64,000 nucleotides of DNA from Cloeon dipterum (Eukaryota > Arthropoda > Insecta > Ephemeroptera > Baetidae): the NCBI RefSeq assembly GCF_949628265.1, contig NC_088789.1:1054001-1118000 (forward strand), read 5' to 3'. A program made the position numbers and the translations under genes. Each line of letters begins with the position of its first letter. Position 1 is the first letter of the stretch. Positions 12,490-23,354 of this stretch are shown piece after piece. Below the pieces are notes generated by a model. The model searched no databases and was not told the origin of the DNA. It saw only the letters and a program-made list of their open reading frames with translations.

Positions 12490-13065
12490 GGGCCCGCCGC
12501 GCTAGGCTGCCTGGCCTGCTGGTCGACGCAACATCTGGCCTCCGTGGCCTCGGTGGCCGCTGGGCCGCCGCCTGCCAGGCGTGCTCCAGCCCCAGGTCAG
12601 CTCGGGCGTGCGCTCAGGTCGAGCCAGCCAGCCAGGGTTCAGCCTGCGTGCCTGCTGCGCTGCTGCAGCCCAACATGGAGTCTCGCTCGGTGCGCTGCGC
12701 GCGGTGCTGCCGTGCGGTGGTGGTGCGCCCTCCGCTCCGTGCGCGCCACCACCGGCCGCCCCGCCACCCCCCAGCGCCACCTGCCCCGCCGCCCGGAACC
12801 ACCCATCGATCCCGCCGCCAGCCGCCGCCGCCGCCGCCACCCCGTTCGCAGCCCCTCACCCCAGAGTGCCGCGGCGGCGGCGGCTGCGACCAGCTGCGAA
12901 CCCAGGCGCACCCCCTCCCCGCCCGGCCACCCCCCTGCCCCCAGCCGCCGCCGACGCACCACCGCCGGCCGAGCCACGTGCTCTCGCGCTTTCCAACCCT
13001 TGCCGTCCTTCCTTCGGCCCCGCACCTTCAATTCCTGCCAACTCACCCCCATCCACAGGGTGGCA
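12490..13065 (-). promoter_or_regulatory. GC-rich island: probable promoter and 5' UTR of the Drep gene
   Basis: This stretch is strikingly GC- and CpG-rich against AT-rich surroundings, with CCG/CGG runs. It lies directly upstream, on the minus strand, of the 24-codon first coding exon. Composition drops abruptly to AT-rich near 13,070. Long open frames on both strands are expected by chance here because GC-rich triplets lack stop codons. No TATA box is evident, which fits a dispersed CpG-type promoter. The transcription start cannot be placed from sequence alone. Confidence 0.5.
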
Positions 13066-14287
13066 AATCACCTGTCATCAACTGCAAAACACTTGTCTTC
13101 TTAACATTTTAATTCAGCTCTATTTCTTTGTATTTTGTATGCTTAGCAGGGTGTATTAATTATAGTTTAACTATTATTCTAATTCAATTATTTAAATGTT
13201 CAGTATTAACAGCTGTGGTCAAAGGTTTAAATTTTATTTTGGAAGATTTTATTAACTAAGCAAAAAGAAACTAATGTATGATAATATGGAATTATAATAT
13301 TATCGGTTTGAAGTAAATTTAAAATAAATAAATATCCCAAAAATTAAAATAATAATAAAAAGTGCTTAATTTTAAAATTTTAAAAATATTAATATAAAAC
13401 TATTATTTTGGTTAACTTAAATATATATTTAATTATCTTTATTGCAAATTAAAACAAGAAAAGTTTTTTTCTAAAAATATCTGAAAACTCTGTAAATTAT
13501 TATTTATAATTAACATTTTACTACTATAGTAGTGCAGAATGTATTTTTTTCAAGATTTTTCACATTACCGGCTCCAGAGAACACTGTCTCAACAATATTA
13601 ATAAATTTGTAACGATAGCTATCCGAATTTTAAATAATTAAACAGACAACTTCTATCACTTTGGTGTGTGTTTAATATCCTAAATTTTTTTAAATGTGCA
13701 CTGCTGATCCTCGTAACTTGCGAATTTTAGGTTAATTTAGATAATTTGTGATAAGTAGAACGCAAATAAAATATCCCCATCGTCTTGAAAAGACTTTTTT
13801 TTAAAAAAAAGGCCGTGCGAAATACTGCATATCCATGAGTTTGTTTATTTGATTTTAATTTTTGGAAAATTTATATTTATTGGGAAAAATCATTTGATTG
13901 ATACAGGTAGCGATTAAAAATCATTTGAATTGTTTGAAGCAAAATGCAGCCGATTGATAAACAATTTGTTCTAAAATTTGCAATAACCTAAATGGTAAAA
14001 ATAAAAAATTTTCAAATTTTTTCCAAGATCTACAGTGCTTGACCTCATTTTCTTAGCAGATTTCGAATCCTCTCGTCAAGATCTGTCTTTATTGTGAAAT
14101 AAAATCAAATTTCAAGTAAGGAGACAGTGCTAACTTTGCAGCCACTTTTCTCAACAATTTACTCTATATTAATTGGGTCAATTTTGGCTTCAACTGAATC
14201 CTAAGGCATCCTTGACAACAAGCTTTTTCCAGAAAATTCTACAATAAAAAAACTAGAAAATGTAATATTGTAAATAAATTGCACATC
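13066..14287. other. AT-rich intergenic DNA
   Basis: This lies between the Drep GC-rich promoter and the 3' end of the glycosyltransferase gene; the two genes are head-to-tail on the minus strand. It is very AT-rich with poly-A and poly-T runs. I see no exon, RNA gene or repeat-family member in it. Confidence 0.6.
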
Positions 14288-14293
14288 TTTATT
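14288..14293 (-). terminator. Polyadenylation signal AATAAA of the GT31 gene
   Basis: On the minus strand AATAAA lies about 60 bases after the TGA stop at 14354-14352, within a TTTGGCAAG-flanked AT-rich stretch. Spacing is normal for a short insect 3' UTR. Confidence 0.55.
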
Positions 14294-14351
14294 TGGCAAG
14301 CAAAAAGAATAATATGAGTAAAAATTGGAATACAAACGTGTAAATACAGAT

Positions 14352-17327
14352 TCATAGGTGCTTGTAGTGGAGGACTGACAGCTTGGAAGCAATCTTGGAC
14401 GAGAGTCGATAATACTGGTCAGCGGAGATGTCCTCGCCAGGCCGGTCCCACAGCTGCTCGTCGCGCAGGAACACGCGCCAGGGTTCGTTGCCTGGAAGGG
14501 GAGTGGGCGCAGGAAGGTTGCCCAGACCACCCTTTTCGGCAAAACGCTTCACCCGGTACAGCAGGTAGTGGAACTGGAAAACCTTGTCCGGCTCCACGCC
14601 TTGGAATGTAATCGACGAATCGCTGCAGCAGTTCAAACCCTGAAAAAATCAAGTGATTGAAATTTAATTACACATAGATATCGCTTTTATAATTTAAAAT
14701 GTACTCCTCTTTGACTTTAAGTAGCATTTTTCTCTGATCAAAATTTCAGTTGCGGTCCAGCAATTAAATTGATAACAGGTTATAAAATAACACAAACAAA
14801 ATATTCATTCAAAATCTGAAGAAAATTAAATAAAAATAGTATACTCATAAAAATATTAAATAATTCTTTAAAATTAAAATGAAAAAATTAACGTTTTGTT
14901 CAGTCCTGAAATTTACCTCATCAACAGGGTAAATGCTTCTCTTCCAGTAGCTGCCGAGAGGAGAGAGTTTGTGCGAGAAGAGCATTTGGTTGAGATTGAA
15001 GCCGTGGAAGCGGCCTCGCAGTCTGTGGTCCCTCGTGTCCTCTGGGCTCACGCCGGCCTCGCCCAGATACTTGCCTACAATTAATATTAAAAAATCACTC
15101 TCAATAAGTGGACGCAAAAAACCCAGAAAAAAATCGTTTGAGTAACGCAGGTCAAAGCCAAGTCCAAGGCGTGTCCGATGAGGGTTCGTGGTTGAAGATC
15201 AGACAAACGGCCGAAATTTAACAAAAATAAAACAATTTTCACCTAGCTAAAAAACCCGAAAAACAGTAAAAAATTAGTTTTAATTTTTGTTCGAAAATCT
15301 GAAAATTAGTCTCCAGATTGACGGTGGTCTTTTACATGTGATGGAGTCAGTAAGACCCTTAAATTTCGCTCGGTTTGGAAAAAAATCGCGATTTTTCGAT
15401 TTTCCATGTTAATGTCTTTTCCGAGAAACTGCAAAACTCACGTTTTTCAAAGTTCAAAACTGATCTCCTCCTAGGATTTTGATTTGATCGGCTTGAATTT
15501 GGTTTTAAAATGATCCTAGAAAAATTCCGCGTCAACCCAAGAGCCATTTTTCCGAATTTTTGCAGTGGTTGAAAGATGTCGAAAAAATGCAAAAAATTTA
15601 CTACTATATAAATTCAACGGCCTGATCAAAGTTGAAAAAACTGACAAAATGTTCTTTATTCGATGCCTAGCTGAGATTGCTAGGCGGCATGCCATTTTTT
15701 TTTAAATTTTGAATTTTTTAAAAAATCAGCAGAAAAAATTTATAAAATAATGGTGATTTTGGAAAACTACCAACGGGCGGAGGCTTTAACCTTTTTCATT
15801 TGAATTTTGATTGTTTACCGAGGTAAAAGTCCTCATTCTTCCAGTGTTTGCCGCTGTCCTCGCACGCCTGGGACGAGTTGAAGCGGTCGACGATGAGCTT
15901 GAGCGCGCCCTTGCTGAGCACGTAGCCAGCCTGCGCCACGTTGTAGTCCTCGTTCCACAAACTCATCGCATGGCCCAGATAATACGGCGTATTGGCGTCC
16001 AGCGGCGCCACCAGCAGCCTCAGGTTCTCAGGTAGCACGAACAAGTCCTCTGGGAGGAAAATCACCCATTGCAGCTCCTTCCCAGAGGAATGCCACACCT
16101 TGAAATGGAAATTAGCATTAGAGGACACTGGGTACTGAAAATCGAATGAAAAATGTTTTTCTTTAAGGACTTCTGAAGTGCTTGAGTGCGTCCATTTTTT
16201 TTAAATTCATACACAATGTCAGTGTTGGAATTCTACTCACAGGAGGCTCAAAATTTAATTTGCATGCCCTAAAATACTGAACTCACAGCTTTTAGTTCAA
16301 AGTGGCGGCTAGGAACATTAAAGGACACCATAAGGTCACCATTTTGAAATATATATTTTTTAAATTAATTGAAATATTTGATTTTAAAATTAAAAAATAA
16401 TTTTTTACTAAAATGGCGGGCTTTTTGGTCTTTCATCGGTTCCTTTAAGCCATCTTACTGGATTTTAAATGTATTCAAGATGGCGTGTTAGCAGAAAGCA
16501 TGATAATTTAAATGGTTCTTTAAATCATTTACCCACAAAAACACAAAATAAAAATTTCCAAGATGGCGGATTGAGTGGTCCTTTAAGAACAAAAAAATTT
16601 AATAACGTCATTAAAATGGCGGTGCCGGTTTACTTTAAGGGTTCTTTACGGGGAATTTCAGAAATTATCCAGGAATATTACAAAAATACCGGTGGTTGTC
16701 GAGTAACTTAAAATCAAAATTCAAGATGGACGACTCACTGCCCCTATTAAAATCCTCCTGGTGAACCTGATAACTTTCCAAATCAATATTTCCCCTACAT
16801 TTAATCTTATACCAACCCTATTTTACGCCTTTTCTTTCCAAATCAACCTGAGGATGTCCCCGTCCTTTAAGACCCACCTGATTAATCACAGAGCAGAGAA
16901 GGTGCCAGGAAGACTTGGGTTTTTCGACAAGCCGGACGTCAAGGTCTGAGGCTTGAAGGTGCGATCCCGCAGCGGCGAAGAACTCGAGGCGGTTGCAGCC
17001 GCGGCCCCAGGTCTGCTCGATGGCGCGCGCCTTCTTGCCCTTCCTGGCAAAGACGACGCACGCCACGTTGACCCTGGCGAAGAGGAAGGCGGCCTCCGAC
17101 TCGGCGCTGGCGTTGCCGTACGAGACGGCGTCGGCCGACGCCCTGCCATTCCGCACGCCCTGCGTGGCCAGCCAGTCGCGGTAGCGGTCCTCCGCCGGCG
17201 GCCTCACGGACGCCATCGACAGGGTCTCCTCCGGAGGCGACGGCCGTCCCAGCAGCAGCAGGCACGCCACGAAGCCCAACACGTAGGCGCCGCAGAAGCC
17301 CAACAAGGGCCACTGCACCCTCTTCAT
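14352..17327 (-). CDS. GT31-family C1GalT/COSMC-like type II membrane protein, 391 aa
   Basis: There are four coding exons: 17327-16878 (donor CAG|GTGGGT), 16098-15819 (acceptor TTTCAAG, donor CTCG|GTAAAC), 15074-14917 (donor GAG|GTAAAT) and 14639-14352. All phases agree, giving 391 residues against about 360 usual for C1GalT1. Residues about 7-27 form a signal anchor, so the catalytic region faces the Golgi or ER lumen. Family marks are the KARAIEQTWGRGCNR segment, AQAGYVLSKGALK (compare GGAGYVLSKEAL in C1GalT1), KNEDFYLG, and the NCCSDSSITF cysteine pair near 300. C1GalT adds galactose beta-1,3 to O-GalNAc; COSMC is its chaperone. At the metal-binding DDD position this protein reads P166-E167-D168, so it may be a chaperone-like or inactive member. 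A likely 3' splice site (ATTCTAG) lies 3 bases before the ATG, so a non-coding first exon exists upstream. Confidence 0.88.
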
Positions 17328-18233
17328 CCTCTAGAATAAAAAAAAATTAGGGTTAAAATTGGTCGAATTACAAATCTCGTCCACTTGGAAATTGGTTTTT
17401 TAGTGGATCTGAGATGTATTTTTTCATTTTCTTGTGATTCTTTGACAGTTAAAAGAAAAGCAAAACAGGTGGCCTCACCATTTGCAGCAAAAAACATAAT
17501 ATTTTGACTGGAAAATGGAAATCAAAAGCCAGGAAAATTCCACCAGGGATAAAATTTTACAACAAAATTTGGAAATTTTCACCACATTTAGAAGGTTTTG
17601 GCAGTTTCGGACAGTTTTAAAAATAATTATTTCATAATTCGTACTTGTGGCAGTAAAAATCTCGGAAAAAATATTCATCCGCTTAAATTTCACACTTTTC
17701 ACAGCCCTAAATAGCAAGTGTCAGGGTTCAATTTGTTCCAGATTTCTTCTAAAGGTCATTGGGACTGACTTACTGGCCTAATCTCAGGGTTACATCAGGT
17801 TACATGACCTCAAAGGGACGGAATATCAGCTGCACGGCGTCAAACTCGCATTCTTTGTTGACAAAACAGTAAACACTGCGAATGCTGCGAATGCGCCACG
17901 CCCACCTGTCTCCGCTGTCACTTGCAGGTGTCCTGGCCCAGCGATCGCAGCGCCACTACCCGCCAAAACGGCTGGGGAATGACGGACGAGTTTGCTAACA
18001 GCAATCTTTATTAAAACGATGAAAACAAAGCGAATTTTCACAACATTGTAATGATTTTTACTGACGATTTTTTGGCAAAAATTCTTCGACTGTTTTTGGA
18101 GCAGCCATTTTGCGTCAAGGACATACTTAAAAAAAGAGACGATCTTCAATTTACAGAATTTTAATTTAAAGACTTAAATTAACGAACAGTCAGAATAATT
18201 AAAGCTAAACAAAACTATCGTGTTTAAATAAAA
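17328..18233. other. Intergenic DNA with probable 5' non-coding exon of the GT31 gene
   Basis: The GT31 start codon is preceded by a splice acceptor, so its transcription start must lie upstream, perhaps in the mildly GC-richer stretch near 17,870-17,990. The exon itself cannot be placed. On the other side lies the 3' end of the EGF/sushi gene; a minus-strand AATAAA occurs at 18,012-18,007. Confidence 0.4.
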
Positions 18234-20425
18234 TTAGGCAGCGTTGTTGGCGACGTAGCGCTGTCCGAACTGGCACTGCGGCACGTTGGAGGGGCTGAAG
18301 ACGCCGGTCTCGTAGTAGCACGTGTAGCGGTCGGCTGGCGGAAAGGTGAAGCTCATGCCCTGCGGACAGCTGACCGCACACGTGAAATACTCGCTGGTGC
18401 CGTTGCACTCGCGGTTGCCGTTGAATGGCATGTTCCTCAGCGCGCACCGGTCGCTCCCTTAAACGAAAGTCATTGGTTTTTAATTTTTATAAAGGAAGAA
18501 TTTAAATACGCACTGTATTGGCACTGCAGCCCCCTGTACTCCTTCGGGCACAGGCACCTGTTGAAGGACAGACACCGACCGCCGTTCTGGCAAGTGGGCT
18601 CGCACACAGCTGAAAATTCTTTCGGTTTTAATTTTAGTGTAAAATCGTCAATAAAAATAGTATAAATAAAATTTGGTTTCCGGAGCCCTATGGGCCAAAC
18701 CGTGCCCATTCTGGTACCAATGCGGTTTTTCAAAATCGGCGCTTTGACCTGGGGTACCTTAATGACCTTTTTCAGGGTACCCCAACCTAACAATGAGATC
18801 CACTCCCAAGCCGATTTTTTCAGTAGTTTCGAGTACATTTGGCGATACTCAGCGATGATTTATTGCCCTTGCCTTTCCCCGACCTTCCTCAGATCACGTG
18901 ACCTGACATCCAGACCTGGACTGTTTTTTGCGATTTTATTTTAATCTTATTTTGATCAATTTCACCGCCTATTTATAATCGAAATTACAGAAATATTAAA
19001 TAAAGTTTAAATATACTTACTGTCGCAGTTTGGTATATTTTGCGCGTCGAAATTGCTGTTGGTCGAGATCCAAGCGCCGTTCCTGCATGCAAAGTCGATT
19101 TCTGTCAGCCCGCCAGGAAACTGCGCCCCATTCAGGCACTTGATGGTACAGTTCCTATTTTAATCAATTTATTAAAATACTTGAAACCACAGAAAATGTT
19201 TCACGTGAACAAAAAGAAAACAAATTCAATTTTTGGCCATTTTTTTATAATAATTTTACCTCATAGAGCATTGTTTCCTCGAGTTCATGGGCGTCTTGGG
19301 GTACGTGAGGCATTGCCTGTCCTCGAACTGGCACTGCGCGCCGCTGAAGTCTGGCTGGCACAGGCACTTGTTGGGCGACAAGCAGATGCCACCGTTCTGA
19401 CACTCGAGCTGGCAAATTGCTGCAACATTTTCAACAAATAACTCAATATTATAATTCATTCTTACGGTTCATCTAATTTCATATATTTCATAATATTTCA
19501 ATCTAATGAATACAAAATAAATATTACGTTTGCAAGGCGGTAGTGTGGTCCAGTCGGCACCTTGGACGCGCCAGTTTCCGTTCTCGCAGGTTAGGTACAT
19601 GGAATTCTCCCCGTTGGGAAACTGGTAGTTGGCGTGACAGGTGGCCTGACAGCTCCCGCTGCGCGCACACACACACAATTAATGATTTAAATAAGAAAAA
19701 TCGGTCAGTCTCGTACCTGGCAATGTTGCAGGTAATCCGCGAGTTGGACGGAACCCCTGGCAGGTGCGTGCATTCTGCTTCAATTTAAACAATATTAATT
19801 TAAATAGATCATAATTTGCCGTGAGAAGGGTGAAGGTATTTATTTTCATGTACGTGACCGACAACAAAAAACCCTCTCGCAGGTATTATTAACAAAAGAC
19901 GCGCAGGAATGCGAGAAAAACGCGTGAAAGATCAAGTATGAAAATAAATCCTTTTACGAGAAGGGAAAATTTCATTGTCTGATTTTTGGGCTTGCCTGCA
20001 TAAGTAGTCTGTTGAATTCTGTTGGGGTCAAGCTGCTGGGCCTCGTGAGTCACTTGCACGCTGCTGCTGACTGCTTGCGACGAGGGAGGAAATCTAACAA
20101 TGGGACAACAGATTACAAATATTCCAGTTGAAAAGAATTTCTACCTGGCTTGTCCAACTTCGTGTTTGATAAATGTCAGATTTGGATCGCAGTCAACCAC
20201 ACTCGTCACAACAGGAGTTCTAATTTAAACCAAATATTTGAATAGAAGAAAATTTAGATTTATGAAAAATAAATTGAAAAAAATATAAAAAGTGATGCAA
20301 TTACAATTTACAATTTTAATAATTCAATAAATCATTTGAATAAAAATTAGAATATAAAACACGTACCCTGTGCAATGGAAGCTTAGTGCGCCGACGAGGC
20401 AGAGAAAAAAGAAATAGTGTCTCAT
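18234..20425 (-). CDS. Secreted EGF/sushi-like mosaic protein, 344 aa, nine exons
   Basis: Exons are 20425-20367, 20219-20145, 20093-19996, 19774-19717, 19658-19528, 19419-19260, 19154-19021, 18609-18514 and 18457-18234 (TAA). All eight junctions keep phase. Exon 1 encodes a signal peptide (MRHYFFFLCLVGALSFHC). After a Ser/Gln-rich linker come alternating modules: a sushi/CCP-like module (exons 4-5, with ATCHANYQF and CENGNW), an EGF (CQLECQNGGICLSPNKCLC), a second CCP-like module (DRQCLTYP to PNCDS), a second EGF (CEPTCQNGGRCLSFNRC), and a third cysteine-rich CCP-like module (YFTCAVSCPQGMSF). There is no transmembrane segment, so it is probably extracellular, with a possible adhesion or defence role (inference). 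Intron 3 appears to use a GC donor (CAG|GCAAGC). Intron 8 is only about 56 bp. I do not recognise a specific orthologue. Confidence 0.82.
18670..18810. repeat. Intronic copy of the ACCCTGAAAAAGGT palindromic repeat
   Basis: GGTACCTTAATGACCTTTTT runs into CAGGGTACCCCAACC, forming an imperfect palindrome whose core on the minus strand reads ACCCTGAAAAAGGTCAT. Related cores occur near 24,635, 45,450 and 45,760. This copy lies in intron 7 of the EGF/sushi gene. Confidence 0.4.
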
Positions 20426-20759
20426 GCTTCGGCCGAAGAGTGACAAGTAAAATTAATTCACGTCGCTCATCAATATTTATAAGAGTTGAAAGGTCGGCCG
20501 GGTTATCTTTGGAGGAGAAAATTGATGCCACGGCTACTGTGTCAGTGTGCCACCACGCACGCACAGCTGCATCTGCCCTTGAACTACTCAAAATCTCAAA
20601 AATCGATCAAGAGTTTTGAATTATTTAATTAAAACATTTTGAACGAAACAAAATGAGGAATTTTATGATTAAAATACTGTGATGCCCTTACATTTAGTTA
20701 ATTTTATTTCAGTTTAAAATCACAAAATATACAGAGCAAAGAAACCGAATTTGTAAGGA

Positions 20760-21035
20760 ATTTCTCAGTGATTGGAGCTGCCAAGAGACGGCACCACCGT
20801 TCGTTTTCAATTTTCATGAATGTATTTCTTGTTGTGCGATTTCAGATTCAATCTAGTTTCTGGTGCACCTTGACCAATCGGAGAAGGCTTTTGTTGTCTT
20901 GAATATAATTCAGTTTTAGGATTCAACTGCGATTGGCTGAGTCAATTTTGATTTTCAACACGTTATTAAACCAAGAATTCACGCAATAAAGAAGTGTAAT
21001 TTTCTATAGAACGGTGGCGCCAGCTGTTGGCAGCG
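20760..21035. repeat. Foldback element, copy D (short, diverged)
   Basis: The left terminus is GCCAAGAGACGGCACCACCG. The interior arm carries GCGATTGGCTGAGTCAATTT and GATTTTCAACACGTTATT. The right terminus is AACGGTGGCGCCAGCTGTTG. At about 275 bp it is shorter than copies E and F and the most diverged two-ended copy. It lies about 330 bp upstream of the secreted EGF/sushi gene, so it could contribute to that gene's upstream region. Confidence 0.5.
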
Positions 21036-21119
21036 TAGGAAAATTTTTATTTATTGGTCATTTTATTTCGCTTTCTGCGGCATTCAATTAAATTTCTCCT
21101 CATGAAATATTCACAAAAT

Positions 21120-21535
21120 TGACCAGTTGCATAAAACCCTATAGTGTTCAAAGCCGCCAACAGATGGCGCCACCATATACTTTAGTATTAAATTTAATTT
21201 TAAAGAACATTTCGCTGCGGTTTCAGACTCAATCCTGCTGCTGTGCATTCTTCACTTAATATGCTTTTTTTTTGAAGTAATGAAAACGAAAATCAGTCCA
21301 GCCAGCCATTCGCCGTAGGACCGTTGGAAGATTTTTTATTTGAAAAAATAGTGGTTTCCACGATTCTACGGCGATTGGCTTAGCCGATTTTGGTTTCCAG
21401 CACGTCAAAAGAAAGCATATGAAGTGAAAAATGCACAGTAGTAGGATTGAGTCTGAAATCCTAGCAAGTTCCTTAAAATTAAATTTATTACAAAAGTACA
21501 TGGTGGCGCCTTTTACATGTCTGTTGACGTCTTTA
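21120..21535. repeat. Foldback element, copy E, abutting the ankyrin gene 3' end
   Basis: The left terminus is TAGTGTTCAAAGCCGCCAAC, then AGATGGCGCCACCATATAC. The arms contain GCCATTCGCCGTAGGA and TTCTACGGCGATTGGCTTAG around an AT-rich centre near 21,340. The right terminus TACATGGTGGCGCC is followed by TTTTACATGTCTGTTGACG, so the outer right TIR is damaged. The likely AATAAA of the ankyrin gene (minus strand, 21,550-21,545) is immediately next to it. Confidence 0.65.
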
Positions 21536-21581
21536 TGCAACTGGTTTATTAATGGAGATTCAGGCAAAACTCTTTTAGATC

Positions 21582-22562
21582 TCACGATTCGTAAGGACAT
21601 TCATCGCATGTGAATTTTTGCACATGATCAGTAATGTTGTTGTACTGCTCCAGCAGCCATTGACGGATTTCAGTGCGTCCATTGTTTGAAGCATGTTTAA
21701 TCGCTCTGTCAATCAGATAACTGTCGACAGAGTGCAAATATTTGGCGCTGTTTAGTTTCTTCGCCACAGCACACACTTGCATCAGATCTGCTTGGTTAAT
21801 ATTGACACGCACCTTGGCTCCACGGTCCACGAGCATCTTGGCCACACTGAAGTTCTCGGCCATGAGGGCGTAGCAGAGGGGCGTCCAGCCGTTTTTGTCC
21901 GCCTGGTTCACGTCACAGCCGGCGGAAATGAACAAATCGGCCAGGACGGTGCCGTGCTTGGTGTTGTAGCTGGTGTAGTGCAGGCTGGTGCACATCTTGT
22001 CCCTGCACAAACGCCTGGCGTCGACGCCCCCCTCCACGATCAGCCACATGCACATATCCTCGTCGGCAACCTGCGCCGCCACGTGCAGAGCGTTCCTCCC
22101 GTCGAAGTTGAATTCGTTGATTAGTCCTGGCATGTGCCTGTGCACCTTTTCCGCGAACTCCAGGTTGTTCCGCATCACGCAGTAGTCGAGCAGGTTGTAG
22201 CCGAGGTTCTGGGCCTTGAGCATCTCCACGGCAACCCTCAGGTTGACGGCCCTGATGGCGTAGTCGATCGGCGTCTCGCCGTCCACGTCCAGCGTGGTCG
22301 CATCCAAGCCTTCGGAAATGAAGAAATGGGCCAGTTCCACTCCGTGCTCAAAGTTCAACGCGACAAAGTGCAACACGGTGGCCCCGTGAGGCTCCGTCTT
22401 GGCTTTGATGTTGTGCCGCTTCGCCACCAGTCTCTCGCAGCACTCCAAATTGCTGTACAGGGCCGACTTCATCAGGTCGTTTGCTCCCACGGACAACTTT
22501 TGGTTCAACTCGGCCAGTTCCTTCAGCATCAAATTCGTGTGCTCCTTCGCCTCGATTTCCAT
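21582..22562 (-). CDS. Ankyrin-repeat protein, 326 aa, single coding exon
   Basis: The uninterrupted frame starts MEIEAKEHTNLMLKELAELN. An in-frame TGA lies 9 bases upstream, fixing the ATG. A plausible splice acceptor (TTTGTATAG) 14 bases before the ATG suggests a non-coding first exon. Ankyrin signatures include HGATVLHFVALNFEHG, DGETPIDYAIRAVNL, DGRNALHVAAQVADED and KNGWTPLCYALMAENF, with SAGCDVNQADKNG showing the classic beta-hairpin of the repeat. About five or six repeats are recognisable, some irregular. The tail (KFTCDECPYES) has two cysteines. There is no signal peptide or membrane segment, so it is probably a cytosolic interaction scaffold. A likely AATAAA lies at 21,550-21,545, giving a very short 3' UTR beside foldback copy E. 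Confidence 0.85.
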   Translation of the reverse strand: MEIEAKEHTNLMLKELAELNQKLSVGANDLMKSALYSNLECCERLVAKRHNIKAKTEPHGATVLHFVALNFEHGVELAHFFISEGLDATTLDVDGETPIDYAIRAVNLRVAVEMLKAQNLGYNLLDYCVMRNNLEFAEKVHRHMPGLINEFNFDGRNALHVAAQVADEDMCMWLIVEGGVDARRLCRDKMCTSLHYTSYNTKHGTVLADLFISAGCDVNQADKNGWTPLCYALMAENFSVAKMLVDRGAKVRVNINQADLMQVCAVAKKLNSAKYLHSVDSYLIDRAIKHASNNGRTEIRQWLLEQYNNITDHVQKFTCDECPYES

Positions 22563-22689
22563 TTTGGCTCATTTCCTATACAAAAAGTAAAAGCAAAGAA
22601 AGATATGCGTTTAATTGCGTGGTATGGCTATAAAAAATTCAAAAGAAGCAATATATTTGAGAGTGCCGCGCTATTGATTCGTGAGGGTT

Positions 22690-22990
22690 ATTTTTTGTAA
22701 ACCTCTCTGCATAGCACTTGTCATGGGCTATGAGCTCACTGGGTCCCAGCAGTAGGTCCGAATAACACCGCCAAGCGGATTAATGGAGCCTGAGTGGCCC
22801 AAAAGTCGCCTCCCCGCACCGAGCTCTTTTAGTTGAAACGCCACACATTTGTCCATAAAGCCGCTGGAAAGGTGCGCAAACCTGCACGTGGCGCCTCTCC
22901 AACCAGCCCGTTGAGCTATTTGAGCATGTCGAGTCCCTGAACTAACCACTTTTTGCCATTTCTGACTTTGGGTTGCCGCAGCTTTAAACC
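22690..22990 (-). mobile_element. Possible tRNA-derived SINE-like sequence
   Basis: On the minus strand TAGCTCAACGGGCTGG resembles a Pol III A box (TRGCNNAGYNGG with one mismatch). About 30 bases later CAGGTTTGCGCACC is a poor B-box match. A GC-balanced body follows, ending CTGGGACCCAGTGAGCTCAT. Composition stands out from the AT-rich surroundings. Only one copy is present here, no target-site duplication was confirmed, and no cloverleaf can be folded, so a LINE fragment or unique sequence remains possible. Confidence 0.3.
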
Positions 22991-23354
22991 CCCGAATTGC
23001 TAAAATATCTCCCATTGCTTTGACACTCGTGAGAATGCCTTAACGATGCGAGCCAACGGGCTGGTTTTTAGGTTAGATCACAGAAGAATCACTAGGTTGG
23101 TGATTTTAGTGACTTTTTGGTCTGAACCAGCAGAGAATGCCACAAGAACGCCGGTGGCCAATCTGAGAAGAGATCGAGCGTTTCTGTTTAACTCTTTAAC
23201 ATAATAAAGAACTAATATGAGATTCCTGAGAACGAGACCGAGACAGCTATAGTAGCGCCAAAGCAAAAGCCAAGTGACAAATCGCTAGATTCAGTCAGCC
23301 TTTTGTCACCTACGCTGGCTGTCACTGTGGCACTGCTGGCTCAATCTTACAATT

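Larger units (their letters stand above)
20426..21581. other. Intergenic DNA with two foldback elements
   Basis: This region between the EGF/sushi gene start and the ankyrin gene end is largely occupied by foldback copies D and E. On the minus strand it must contain the promoter of the EGF/sushi gene. No convincing TATA box was identified, and no other gene was seen. Confidence 0.5.

Noticed and set aside
12256-13104. A 282-residue open frame on the plus strand and several others in the GC-rich island
   Set aside because: Composition is Pro/Arg/Ala low-complexity in every frame, as expected from CCG/CGG-rich DNA without stop codons. The island is better explained as the Drep promoter and 5' UTR.
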